Assembly (NCBI GenBank): GCA_002179805.1 | Contig: NAVB01000500.1 | Coordinates: 1-24,940 of the forward strand | Length of the DNA: 24,940 bases | Source of the DNA: Acanthamoeba lenticulata | Taxonomy: Eukaryota > Discosea > Longamoebia > Acanthamoebidae | Direction: 5' to 3' | Shown here: positions 1-9,773 of the stretch, piece by piece | Layout of the letters: every line of letters begins with the position of its first letter | How positions within the stretch are numbered: position 1 is the first letter of the stretch | Notes under the pieces: model-generated | Database searches by the model: none | Told to the model about the DNA's origin: nothing | What the model saw: the letters and a program-made list of their open reading frames with translations, nothing else | Program-made: the position numbers and the translations under genes

Positions 1-556
1 TCTGGCCAACAACGCCATCAAGCTCACGTGGAAACAGAAACTGCGCATGCTGCGGTCGGCGGCACTCGGGATCAACTACCTGCACTCGCTGGAGCCGGTG
101 ATCGTGCATCGGGACCTGAAGCCGTCGAACCTGCTCGTGGACGAGAACTGGAACGTGAAGGTGGCCGACTTTGGGTTCGCGCGCATCAAGGAGGAGAACG
201 CCACCATGACACGCTGCGGCACGCCCTGCTGGACGGCGCCGGAGATCATTCGTGGAGAGAAGTACAACGAGCGGGCCGACGTGTTCTCGTTCGGGATCAT
301 CATGTGGCAGGTGCTGACGAGGCGCGAGCCCTTTGCCGGACGCAACTTCATGGGCGTGTCTCTGGACGTGCTCGAGGGCAAGCGGCCCCAGATCCCGGGC
401 GACTGCGTGCCGGAGTATCGGAAGATGATGAAGAAGTGCTGGCACGGTGTGCAGGAGAAGCGGCCTCGTATGGATGAGGTTGTTGCCTTCTTCGATTCTC
501 AGATCGGCGATGACGATGACGCTGCTGAAGCCACGGCCCAGCTCCATCATGTGTAG
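1..556 (+). CDS. C-terminal kinase domain of a receptor kinase/cyclase protein (copy C, 5' end outside window)
   Basis: The frame is open from base 2 to a TAG at 554-556 and enters the window in mid-kinase. It shows the HRD loop (HRDLKPSNLL), DFG (VADFGFA), the activation loop with CGTPCW, the APE motif and the C-lobe, so the part seen is a complete TKL-type serine/threonine kinase C-lobe and is probably active. It is nearly identical to the second kinase of the paralogues at 3227-9204 and 9774-15761. From base 448 onward it diverges, with a different tail ending in ATAQLHHV. By homology the missing upstream part should hold PstS-like domains, EGF, a membrane helix, a first kinase and a cyclase domain, but that cannot be seen here. 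Orientation is opposite to the other two copies. Confidence 0.9.
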   Translation, partial: LANNAIKLTWKQKLRMLRSAALGINYLHSLEPVIVHRDLKPSNLLVDENWNVKVADFGFARIKEENATMTRCGTPCWTAPEIIRGEKYNERADVFSFGIIMWQVLTRREPFAGRNFMGVSLDVLEGKRPQIPGDCVPEYRKMMKKCWHGVQEKRPRMDEVVAFFDSQIGDDDDAAEATAQLHHV

Positions 557-698
557 CTATTTTAAAAAAATATAAATTTAATTTTATTTTTCAATTTTTT
601 TTGCCAGCCCTTGCCACGTCCCTGCTTTTCCTTTTTGTGATCAGGTCTGGGGATCAATGAGGCCATCAGGAGGTAGGGACTGACATTACATCCAGAAC
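557..698. other. AT-rich gap between copy C and the coiled-coil gene
   Basis: It holds A/T runs at about 565-600 directly after the copy C stop, which fit a 3' UTR, and then a mixed stretch that must contain the promoter of the next gene. No RNA gene or conserved motif was recognised. Confidence 0.5.
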
Positions 699-1223
699 AT
701 GAACAAGCCTACGCAAGTGTACGCGATCCCCACAACCCTGGACATGCGCCTTGCAGCCAAGCCGATTTTGTTCCACTCCATTGCGGATCCATCCACCTCA
801 GTTCTTGCTGGGAAGCTGAACGGAGGCTTCTACGTGGTCCAAGTCAAGCCCAAAGCACCAAGCACCAAGGAGGAAGCGGACCAACAGCAGTCGAAGCAAG
901 AAGAGGTTGCTGTTGAGAAACAAGAGCCACAAGACCTAGAGGAGAACTGCTGCCCATCAGAAGAAGAACTGTCTCATCGCTTGAAAGAGCTTCTGCAGGA
1001 GGAAAAGCGGCTTCGCCAGGAGGAACGTCTCCTCTTTGAGGCAACACTACAAGAGGAGCGTCGCGTGAGGATGGAAGAACAAACAAAAAGGCAACAAGAA
1101 CTCGAAAGCCATCGCCTGCAAGAGGAGGAATTGCGCAAAGCTCTGGCGCGCAACATTGACGAGGCGTGTCGCGACATCAGTGAAAGGTTGATGAACGTTC
1201 GAGCCGCATTGGAGCAGCAATGA
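699..1223 (+). CDS. Small coiled-coil protein of unknown function
   Basis: A single uninterrupted frame of 174 codons runs from ATG 699 to TGA 1221-1223. I do not recognise a family. Residues 1-50 look globular. Residues 52-80 are Gln/Glu/Lys-rich. From about residue 85 to the end the sequence is a strongly charged heptad-like helix (many EER, LQEE and RQEE units), predicting a long coiled coil. There is no signal peptide or membrane segment. It ends 71 nt before the 3' end of the convergent glycosidase gene. Base composition looks less GC-rich than the kinase genes on either side. The reading frame could be longer if an upstream intron exists, because the start was chosen only as the first ATG of the open frame. 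Confidence 0.6.
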   Translation: MNKPTQVYAIPTTLDMRLAAKPILFHSIADPSTSVLAGKLNGGFYVVQVKPKAPSTKEEADQQQSKQEEVAVEKQEPQDLEENCCPSEEELSHRLKELLQEEKRLRQEERLLFEATLQEERRVRMEEQTKRQQELESHRLQEEELRKALARNIDEACRDISERLMNVRAALEQQ

Positions 1224-1294
1224 TAAAGAGGTTCAGAAGGTTATTGCTTTGCCCAGAGGCCACGTTAACATCATCCCCACTGTCGTGAAGCGTA

Positions 1295-2892
1295 TCACTG
1301 GCAGAGGTGTACGTCACTGGGCGGCTGCCAAGCGGTCTTGTTGGAGGGATTGAGGTGCAGCACAAGGACGGAGTCATCCACCCGAAGGGACGATAGCTGC
1401 CAAGCTGTTCCGTTGGCTGTCAGCCCCACTGAGGCTACGGAGAGGCACCCTGAGGCAGGATCGAAGCTATAGGCTGTGGCTGGGCTCGCTAGCGTCGATC
1501 GGAATCCGGGAAGACTCAAGCTCACGTTGACAGCTGGCACAGAGACGTAATGACCCACGGTCTTGTTGCTCTCCACACGCCAGCCCTCAGCCTCGAGCCA
1601 AAGGAGCAGGTAGAACGACCCCTGGCGCCTCTGCAGCACCAGGCTTTGCAGGGTCGTTGGAGCACCCGAAATCTCTGAACACCAGCTGATCAGCGTTATC
1701 CTTGTATGGAACAGAACAAAAGGTGACTACGCACCGTATACGAGAGATGAAGTTGATGTCATGGGAGTGCCGGGGTCGGAAAGCAGGCGAATGAAGTTGT
1801 AGAGCGCCCAGTAAGCTGGCTTGGGCGTGATGTCAGACGCATTGTTTGGGTTGACGGCGACAATGCCGAACCAGCCGGGGTCATCGGCAAAGTCACAGAA
1901 CTCGTAGTGCAGCGTGCGCTCCACGCCCTTCAAGAGCTGCATCGTGAACATCCGCAACTCGTACTTGGTCTGCACGTCGAATGGGATGTTGAACTCGACA
2001 TTCTTGGGTTGCGTCGCATGGGTGGTGATGTAGCCGGTCTCCGTCGTCATGATTGGCTTGGATCCACTAGTAACGGCTGTGATGTTCAAGCTCCATGCGA
2101 TGCTGCCCGCACAGCAAACGCCCTGCGCGCTCGAACCGCCCCAGCCTTTGGTGCCTGGGTGGCGCCAGCTGAAGTAGTTGTGCATGTTGCCGAAGTCAAC
2201 GTAGGCGCTGATGTTGCCCAAGGCCTGATAGGCGGCTTCTGTTGTGAGCGAGGGTCCAACCACCGGGTACGACTTGTTGTGATTCTGGCGAAGAAGCACA
2301 GAATTAGGACTGTATAACACTTTGAAGATATGACATAGCATAAAAGCTGTACATTCCAGAGCAGAGGCACGAAGGACTTGAGGATGGTTGTCCAGTTGCC
2401 ACTCAATCCTTTCCGGATGTTGAGCTCATTGGGACCTTCGTAACGCTCCATCGAGTCCAGAACCCGCAGCGGGTATGTAGCTATCAGGGAGGCTGAGGCT
2501 GTGTAGTCTGCTTGCAGCTGAGATTTTACTCCAGCTCTGCCCAGCTCGTTCAACCTGTCGTAGTAGGGTTTCCAAGCTGCAAACAGTGGTCCATGGATGG
2601 CCTCAGTTGCTCAAGCCTTCATTCAGAACCAAACGGGAAGGGAATAGATACTCGTGTCAACCATAGAATCACGAATGTGGCGAGCGCCGAGGGCCAAGAA
2701 GATCTTCTTGAAAGATTGGTAGCCAGCATTGTAGCAGCTTTTGTCGTAGTGTAAATGGATGTTGAAGCCAATTGAGTCCACCAACTTGTCACTCCACACG
2801 GCTTTCTGCACAACAGCCTCGCTTGGCCACGAAGCAAGGGCAACCAACAGGGCTAGCAAGACACATGGCCAAGGAGAGAACGGGAAGCACAT
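1295..2892 (-). CDS. Secreted clan GH-A glycoside hydrolase
   Basis: Four exons on the minus strand: 2892-2652, 2576-2353, 2284-1731 and 1685-1295. The introns are 75, 68 and 45 nt, all GT-AG, and the joined frame gives 469 residues. The N-terminus (M-CFPFSPWPCVLLALLVALASW) is a signal peptide ending near ASWPSEA, so the enzyme should be secreted or lysosomal. The fold is inferred as a TIM barrel of clan GH-A. Glu131 in EGPNE fits the acid/base and Glu237 in TTETGY fits the nucleophile, with spacing usual for the clan. A beta-rich C-terminal part (residues about 340-469) follows. The exact GH family and substrate are not determined. A signal-peptide Met at 2892 was preferred over an upstream in-frame Met at 3012. 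Intron 1 could be spliced differently, but the 75-nt form keeps phase. Confidence 0.78.
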
Positions 2893-3226
2893 CAGCACCA
2901 AGTATCTCAAGATCTTGTGGTAGCGTCGGTTCGAGCGAAAGGATAAACAGGCACCACGTGGTCCCAGCTTTATAGTGGGGTTCGGCAACATGGCATTGGC
3001 TCTTGATAACAACGCAGGATAGCTGCCCGACCACTCTTGGTACAGTGCTCCCGATCGCGTCGTACAACCAGAAATCCGAGGCCATGGGAGGTTCGGCCCG
3101 CACGCCGTTTAACGAGCGACCTACATTCCTTGAATGGCTCTCCTGCAGGAAAAACCATTTCTTTGGTTTTACGCGTCGTGTTTCCTGCAAGGAATATAAG
3201 TGTGCACTTTATTACACTCCATTTAC
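2893..3226. other. Intergenic region: copy A 3' flank and glycosidase promoter
   Basis: 334 bp between the TAG of copy A (3227-3229) and the glycosidase ATG. Apart from the TATA/E-box elements noted at 2955-2974, I see no gene, RNA or repeat here. Short open frames overlapping it have no supporting features. Confidence 0.6.
2968..2974 (-). promoter_or_regulatory. TATA box candidate for the glycosidase gene
   Basis: TATAAAG on the minus strand, 76-82 nt upstream of the ATG at 2892. A palindromic E-box CACGTG lies at 2955-2960, between this element and the start codon. Spacing is reasonable for a TATA-driven gene with a short 5' UTR, but no transcription start is visible from sequence alone. 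Confidence 0.45.
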
Positions 3227-6200
3227 CTACACGCCTGCTGCGGGAGCAAAACCATCGGTGTCGTCGCCGACCTGAGCCTCAAAGAAGGCCACCACAGCCT
3301 CCATCGTGGGCCTCTTCTCCGCTGACCCGTGCCAGCACTTCTTCATCATCTTCCGATACTCCGGCACGCAGTCGCCTGGAATCTGCGGACGCTTGCCCTC
3401 GAGCACGTCCAGAGACACGCCCATGAAGTTGCGTCCGGCAAAAGGCTCGCGCCTCGTCAGCACCTGCCACATGATGACCCCGAACGAGAACACGTCGGCC
3501 CGCTCGTTGTACTTCTCCCCGCGGATGATCTCTGGCGCCGTCCAGCAGGGCGTGCCGCAGCGTGTCATGGTGGCGTTCTCCTCCTTGATGCGCGCGAACC
3601 CAAAGTCGGCCACCTTCACGTTCCAGTTCTCGTCCACGAGCAGGTTCGACGGCTTCAGGTCCCGATGCACGATCACCGGCTCCAGCGAGTGCAGGTAGTT
3701 GATCCCGAGCGCCGCCGACCGCAGCATGCGCAGTTTCTGTTTCCACGTGAGCTTGATGGCGTTGTTGGCCAGAATGTCCTTGAGCGAGCCCTGCTTCATG
3801 AACTCAGTCACGATGCACAGATTGGGCTTCTTGACGCACGCGCCGATGAAGAGCACGATGTTGGGGTGATGCAGCTCCGACAAGAAGGCCATCTCGGCGC
3901 GGAACTCGAGCATGCGCCGCTCGTCGAGCTTCTGCTTGATGAACCGCTTCACGGCCACATCGACGCCCTTCCACTTGCCGCGGTAGACCACGCCGTAGGA
4001 CCCGAGGCCCACCTGCTTGCCGAGCGCGATCTCGTGGAAGTCGATGATCCAGCGGCACAGGTTGGCCGACGTGAGGAAGGTGTCCTCCTTGAACATCATG
4101 CCCTCGCCCACCGCCGTCTGCATGTCCTTGTCTCCCCCGCTCGAACCCGACGTGTGGCTCCGCTCCTCCTTGTGGCTTGCGCTACCACTGGCGCCCGAGG
4201 ACGACGTGGTGTCTCCCTCGTGCGCAACGCCACCGAAGAAGCGGGCCTCGAGGCCCTCGACCTTGAGCTCGAAGAGGCGCGCGCCCTGCGGCACGTCTGG
4301 CATCTCGAACTTGCCCAGCGCCACCAACCGCGCTTCCGGGTTGCGAGGTGGCATGGCCTGATCTCTCTCGGGAACTTTGGAGGAGCTTGCAGGTCCAGCC
4401 TCATCGTCCGCCGCTTGAGGAGCTTGCTGGAGGAACTTGTCGCGAGCGACGTGGCTCATGACCACCTGGCCGCCGTGGGTCATGGCCGTGATGCGCGCCG
4501 CCGCGTTGACCACAGGGCCGATGTACTCCACGCGCCTTGTCATCGGATCGCGCACCACCTTGGGCACGCCCACGTGCACGCCCATCCGCACCCGCAGGCC
4601 CTTGAACACCACCCGATCGTCCGTGTCGCCCCACTCCTCTGCCGCGCCCGGATGGTTGAGCAGCGCCTCGGGCCACTCGACCTCGAGCAGTGCGCGTTGC
4701 ACGTCGCAGCACCAGGCGAGAGCGTCGCTTGTGTGCTGGAAGGCCATGCAGAAGGAGCCCTCGCCGCTGTTGCGGTCGCGCACAAACACGACCTCGTAGC
4801 CCCGGTGCCGCTTGAGCGCCGCACGGAGGGTCTCGTTGTGGAGCAGTGTGGCGTCGCGCATGGCTGCGGCGTTGAACTCCCAGAGCGAGGCTGCGCGCGT
4901 GATGTCCGTGAACACGATCGTCACTTCGCCTTCGGGCGCGCGCACTCCGCCGGTGGCCGCGTGCGCCGCCGACAGGTTTCGCGAGGCGTTGGAGGACGAT
5001 GACGAGCCAGTTGAGCCCGAGCCGTGGGTCGAGGGCAGTGTCCACGAGCCGAAGCTGCTCGGTTGCTGCTTCGGGGGCTTTCCCAACGAAGTTGCTCCGG
5101 AGGAAGAGGACGAGGAGGTCTTGGAGGTCATGCCGGCCGAAGTCGACTCGCCGTGCATGGAGGAGAGGCGCGTCATGATCTCGAGGAACGTCGGCCGGAT
5201 GACCGGGTCCACGTGCCAGCAGCTCGTCACAAGCTCCTCGTACTCGGGCGGGCACGTGAGCACTTCAGGCATGGTCGGCCTGATGTTGTCGCGAATCACT
5301 GCCACTGCCACCGCTGCCGGGCTGCACTCGGTGTCGCCATCAAAGAACGATCAGTGATTTGTTCAACAGTCAAGATAAAGGGATCGGGAGTGGGATCTAG
5401 AATGCCAGGCGTCATCGTCATACCTGAGGCCAAAGTAGGGCTGGTCGCGAGTGAGCAGCTCCCACAGCACGATCCCGAACGAGTAAACGTCCGCCAGAAT
5501 CCAGTCCACCTCGCCCGACTCGTTCAGCACCTCCGGCGCCGTCCAGTGCACACTCCCAGCTGCGTTGTTTGCGGCGCCGCCCTTGTGGGCGTCCTCCTTG
5601 AACTTGGTCAAGCCAAAGTCGGACACCTTGACGTTCCACTTGTTGTCGAGCAGCAGGTTGAGCGACTTGAGGTCGCGGTGCACGATGCCCGACGAGTGCA
5701 GGAAGTGCATGCCCTTCGACGCCTGGTAGGCCATCTTGGCCTTGAGCACGAACGGGATCTCCGGGATCAGTTCGTTGTGGAGCAGGTCGAAGAGCGAGCC
5801 GAGGGACATGAACTCCATGACGATGCACATCTTGGGCGGCTTGGTCGATGCTGCCATGAACAGCACCACGTTCGGATGCCGCAGCGACGTCATCACGCGC
5901 ACCTCGTCCTGGAAGTTCTTCTCCATCTCTTTCGTGATCTTGTCTGCCGTCATGACCTTGACGGCCACCTCGGTGCCCTTCCACATGGCCTTGTGCACCT
6001 CGCCGTAGCCGCCAGACCCGAGATGCTCGCCCACGTCGAGCTCGGTGTATTCGATCTCCCAGTCGTCGGCTCTCTTGGCGCGCAGCTTGGCCGCCAAGAG
6101 CACCACCAGCGCAATCACCACCAGCGCCACCAGCGCTACCACCACGATCGGAATCACCACCGCTGTGCCACCACCATCACCACCATGAACAAGAACAAGA

Positions 6201-9200
6201 AGAGGACGAGTTAGTGGTCGGATTCGCGTCGTCCGCCAAGTTTCTTCAAGAGACTTGTGTCAGTACCGATGGCGATGGTGGTGGTATCGCTGCTCGAGCT
6301 GGCTGACACAAACTCTTGGCAATACTGGCCAGTGCGCCCGGCGTCGCACACACACGCGTTGTCCACGCAGGTGCCGACGCCCGAGCAGAGGTCGCCGGCG
6401 TCGGTGATGCAGTTGGCCACGGAGCTCACGGCCACGCCCTCGCACGTGAAGGCCTTCAGCTGCTGGTAGAACCGCCGCTTGAGGCCCTCATCGGCCTCGG
6501 CCGCCACGATGAAGCCCTGCCGAGTGGCCGACCGCAGGGCCTGAGGGTCGGTCTGCGTGTAGAGGAGGAAGGAGGCCAGCGCGGTGGCCTTGGTGCAGTC
6601 CTCCATGGTCTGGCTGCGGTAGAGGAAGGAGCCAAAGGTCACCAGCGGCCAGCTGTCGTTTGTTTGGCCTACTTGAGGACCCACAAGCGCTCAAGTCAGT
6701 TCACGGTCCACCCGCGCGCTCCAAGTCTTTTTGGGACAAAGGCGTACTCAGAACAATGCCCGAGAAGTTGGGCTCGGCCGTGGTGGCCAGGTAGTGGTTG
6801 AGGGCGGCCGTGGTCGAGGCCTCATTGGGCTTGACCACGACGCCGTCTTGGTTGGGCAGGCTCGCCGGATCGATCGTGGGCGTCTGTCCAACGTGCGTTT
6901 AGTGCTTTTGGCCTGCAGAGGTCTGACAACTCGAGTGAAGGAACAACGTACGAGGAGAGCGTCATAGAGGTTGATAAAGGCCAAGCCATCAGCTGTGCTG
7001 CCCAGGAGGGACACTGAGCCCGAGTAGGTATCTGACTGACGCGACGTGTTGAACGAGTCGACGGGAAAGTTGGCCACGTCCGACACGCCGACCTTGTCGG
7101 CAAACTCGGGCACCAGAGCGCTCAACATGGTCGTGAACAGCAGCTCCGCGGTTGAACTGGTGGACACGGTGATGACACGGATGGGACGTGCGGGCAGGGC
7201 CGCCGCCGTGGCGGGCGAGTTGATGGTCTGGATTTGGGGGTCGTTCCACATGGTGATGTTGCCCAGGAAGATGCCCGACAGCACATCGGCGTTCAGCACC
7301 AGCTCCAGCTCTTGGGAGGTCAACTCATCCAAGTTGTAACCTGTTGTTGTTGTTGTTGTTGCCCCCACTTCCCCGATAAGCCGCAAGCCAAAGGGACAGG
7401 AGACGGCAACAACTCGTACCGGGGACGACGGCGTAGACTGCGGCGGGCATGAGGGCCACGTCAGGAATGGCCGTGTACCACTCCTCGGCAAGGCCGTTGC
7501 TCGTCGTGCCAAAGTGCTCGTCAAAGGTCTCCAGCTGGCTCTTGGCCTGCAGCGACGTGGCCTCGTAGTACTTGATCTCGGCTGCGCTGGTCGACTGGCC
7601 CACGGCCCAGGCCGTGTAGATGGGCAGCGGCAGACCGGCGCCGATGAGGTACGACGTGTTGACGGCTGGTTCGCCGTTGCACGTGATGCCTGGGATGAGA
7701 TCGAGCACGTCCTTGCGCACGCTCTCAGGCAGGGGCACGTAGCCATCGGTGATGGCCAACGACGACGCCCTGGTGGTGTGATGAAATATGTGAGGAATGT
7801 ATCCAATTTATCCGATTTATCGGATGAGCTGATGTGGGTGCGGGGCAAAAGTACGCGTCATTGGTTACGACCCAAGCGATGAACCGGATGAGCTCCTCAA
7901 TGTTGGTGCAGTCCAGCGCCGTGATGCTCCGGTTGAGCAGGATGAAGGTCGTGAAGGCCAGCGGCCATGAGTCGTTGCCTCCAGCGTCGGAGATGTCCAC
8001 CGTCAAGTTGCCCGCGCTGTAGTCCAGCGTGAAGTCGTCAAAGGCGGCCTGGACCGAGTCCACACCAGGCTTGACCAGGTGGCCAGCCTTGTTGATCATG
8101 TTGACCCACGGCAGGCCCAAGGAGTCGCAATCGGCCTTGCGCACGAACGTCATGCCGTTGGGCGTGTTCTGTTGTGTGTCCAATCAGAGACCGCCCACAT
8201 CTTAAGACGAAGAGAGAGTGAAAAGGTCACCTGGAGCCATGTGGCACGAGCACCCGTTGAGCCTACTTCTACGCCCCTCCCGGCCAGGGCAGGCGGCATG
8301 CCGGCGAATGTGCCATTGGCTGCGGCCAACGCGTCGCGAAACACGTCGCTGAAGCGTGACACGGCCACTTGGAAGACGGCCGCGGTTGAGATGGCATCGC
8401 CATCGTTGAAGCCCAGGAGGATGGCGGTCTTGGGCAGCTTGGAGGCGATGGCCGGATTGAGAGCGGCGATGCGCGAGTCGTTCCACATGGTGATGTTACC
8501 CGCCCAGATGAGCCCCACCGTCTCCCGGTCCAGCACCTGATGACCATGTGCGTCGCGTGAGCACCCAACGCAAAAATCAATATGCGCTGGAAGGGGGGAG
8601 GGGGGGAGACGGTCGGTACAAGGAAGGGGTCGGAGGCGGGGTTGAGGGTGTCCAGGTGATAGGTCAGCACTAAGGCCTGCCCATAGAGCGGAAACTGAAT
8701 AAAGTCCCCAAAACGTTGGCTGTCCAAAAGGACGGGCGGCACGGCTCGGTCTGCCGCGATGAAGTCCTGTACAGGGCTCTGTTAGTTCTTTTGCAAGTTC
8801 TTTGTGCCGCTCCTTAGGGGTAACTCACCACTTTGTGTATGGCGTAGGAGGCAAGCGCGGCCGCATAGCCCTTTCCGGCAAAGGAAATGCTGCAAGCACC
8901 CACCCCCCGTGGTCAGGCTTGCACAAGTTCAAATAGTATTATTAAGCCTTAATCCTTGAGTTGCAAAAAGTCGTACTTGACGTCATCACGGACATAAGAG
9001 TACCGATCGGCCCACTCATTCACGATGACTGCTGCGTTGGCCGTGCCATCGCCGGACAGGCGAGTGCTCACGGCCGCTGCGTTGAGGTGTTAGAACGATT
9101 TGGATGAGCTGCTTTTAGGAGGTAGACGAACCATTGATGAACGTGACGTAGGTGGTCAGAAGACAAACCGACAAGCAGCAAAGCCAGAAACGGGACTTTG

Positions 9201-9204
9201 CCAT
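3227..9204 (-). CDS. Receptor with tandem PstS-like domains, EGF, membrane helix, kinase, cyclase-like domain, kinase (copy A)
   Basis: Twelve exons: 9204-9132, 9076-8977, 8889-8829, 8766-8620, 8536-8231, 8168-7855, 7769-7420, 7340-6952, 6883-6748, 6668-6267, 6162-5424, 5321-3227 (1,703 residues, all GT-AG). Residues 1-24 are a signal peptide. PstS-like domain 1 is about 25-370 (SGDGTAN, GNITMWND, GYVPLPESV) and domain 2 about 375-705 (second GNITMWND). An EGF module follows with Cys 712, 720, 726, 731, 733 and 742, then a membrane helix at about 762-784. Kinase 1 spans about 800-1061 (Lys828, Glu846, HRD Asp923, DFG Asp941). The class III cyclase domain spans about 1136-1305 (FTDI Asp1145, Asn1278, Arg1282). 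Kinase 2 spans about 1438-1690 (Lys1464, HRD Asp1560, DFG Asp1578). Both kinases look active TKL types; the cyclase lacks the second metal Asp. Role inferred: cell-surface sensing of an extracellular small ligand. Confidence 0.88.
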
Positions 9205-9773
9205 GATGAGGGGCTGTTGTGTGGTGGTTGTGTTGTTGTACAGGCGGAAGGAAGACAAAGAGGAGGAGGACGAAGCAACTCTTTTCACCCCCAACCCCAC
9301 TGGCGTGCTCTTTGTTACCCTGAGCTGCAGGGTGTATCGCGACAGTACGCCATGAATGCGGAGGCGGGGAGTAAGTTTGTGTGCTCCACCCAATCCTGAG
9401 GGTCAACACAATGGTCGCTAGTTATCAGATTGGTAATATTTCGTACTGATGCCATTGGCATAACGCCGCGGGTATTGTTGATTGGTCGTTGTTGTGTGCT
9501 CACGTTCGACGGTAGCCTACCTTGCGTGGTTGAGTCAACCAGCGCTCTACACATGCCCGGAGGTGAAATCCACTGGAAAGAAGACCTCAAGATGAACACA
9601 TCTGTATATGTTGTTGATCTTCGGTCTGCTGGCCGACAACCATGTTGCACTCGCGTGGCGTCCGCAAGAATTACAGCAAGTTTGCCAAAGCAAGTTTACA
9701 CAACTCGCTTGGCGTGCACCCACGGAAGGTGGCGAAATAAGTTCATTGTACAATCAGCGCCGGCCACGGCCAC
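9205..9773. other. Intergenic region between the tandem receptors (copy A promoter, copy B 3' flank)
   Basis: 569 bp from the copy A ATG to the TAG of copy B (9774-9776). A pyrimidine-rich minus-strand tract lies just upstream of the copy A start. I found no TATA box, RNA gene, repeat or conserved frame. Open frames crossing it on either strand lack family features and disagree between the paralogues. Confidence 0.55.

Noticed and set aside
2618..2650. 33-nt intron alternative in the glycosidase gene
   Set aside because: It keeps frame but is shorter than any other intron in the window. The 75-nt intron 2651-2577 has better splice signals and also keeps phase.
3329..5002. 557-codon plus-strand open frame antisense to copy A
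   Set aside because: His/Val/Arg/Leu-rich, no known motif, and it mirrors the codon structure of the kinase and cyclase exon. It is a shadow of GC-rich coding on the other strand.
5024..6214. 396-codon plus-strand open frame opposite kinase 1
   Set aside because: Runs straight through a clear intron and across two exons of copy A; composition is antisense-like.
7341..7361. GTT trinucleotide run
   Set aside because: A short microsatellite inside an intron of copy A, ending at the acceptor. Probably only serves as intron sequence.
9315..9650. 111-codon minus-strand frame in the gap between the receptor copies
   Set aside because: No family features, no counterpart upstream of copy B, and it sits in the copy A promoter region.
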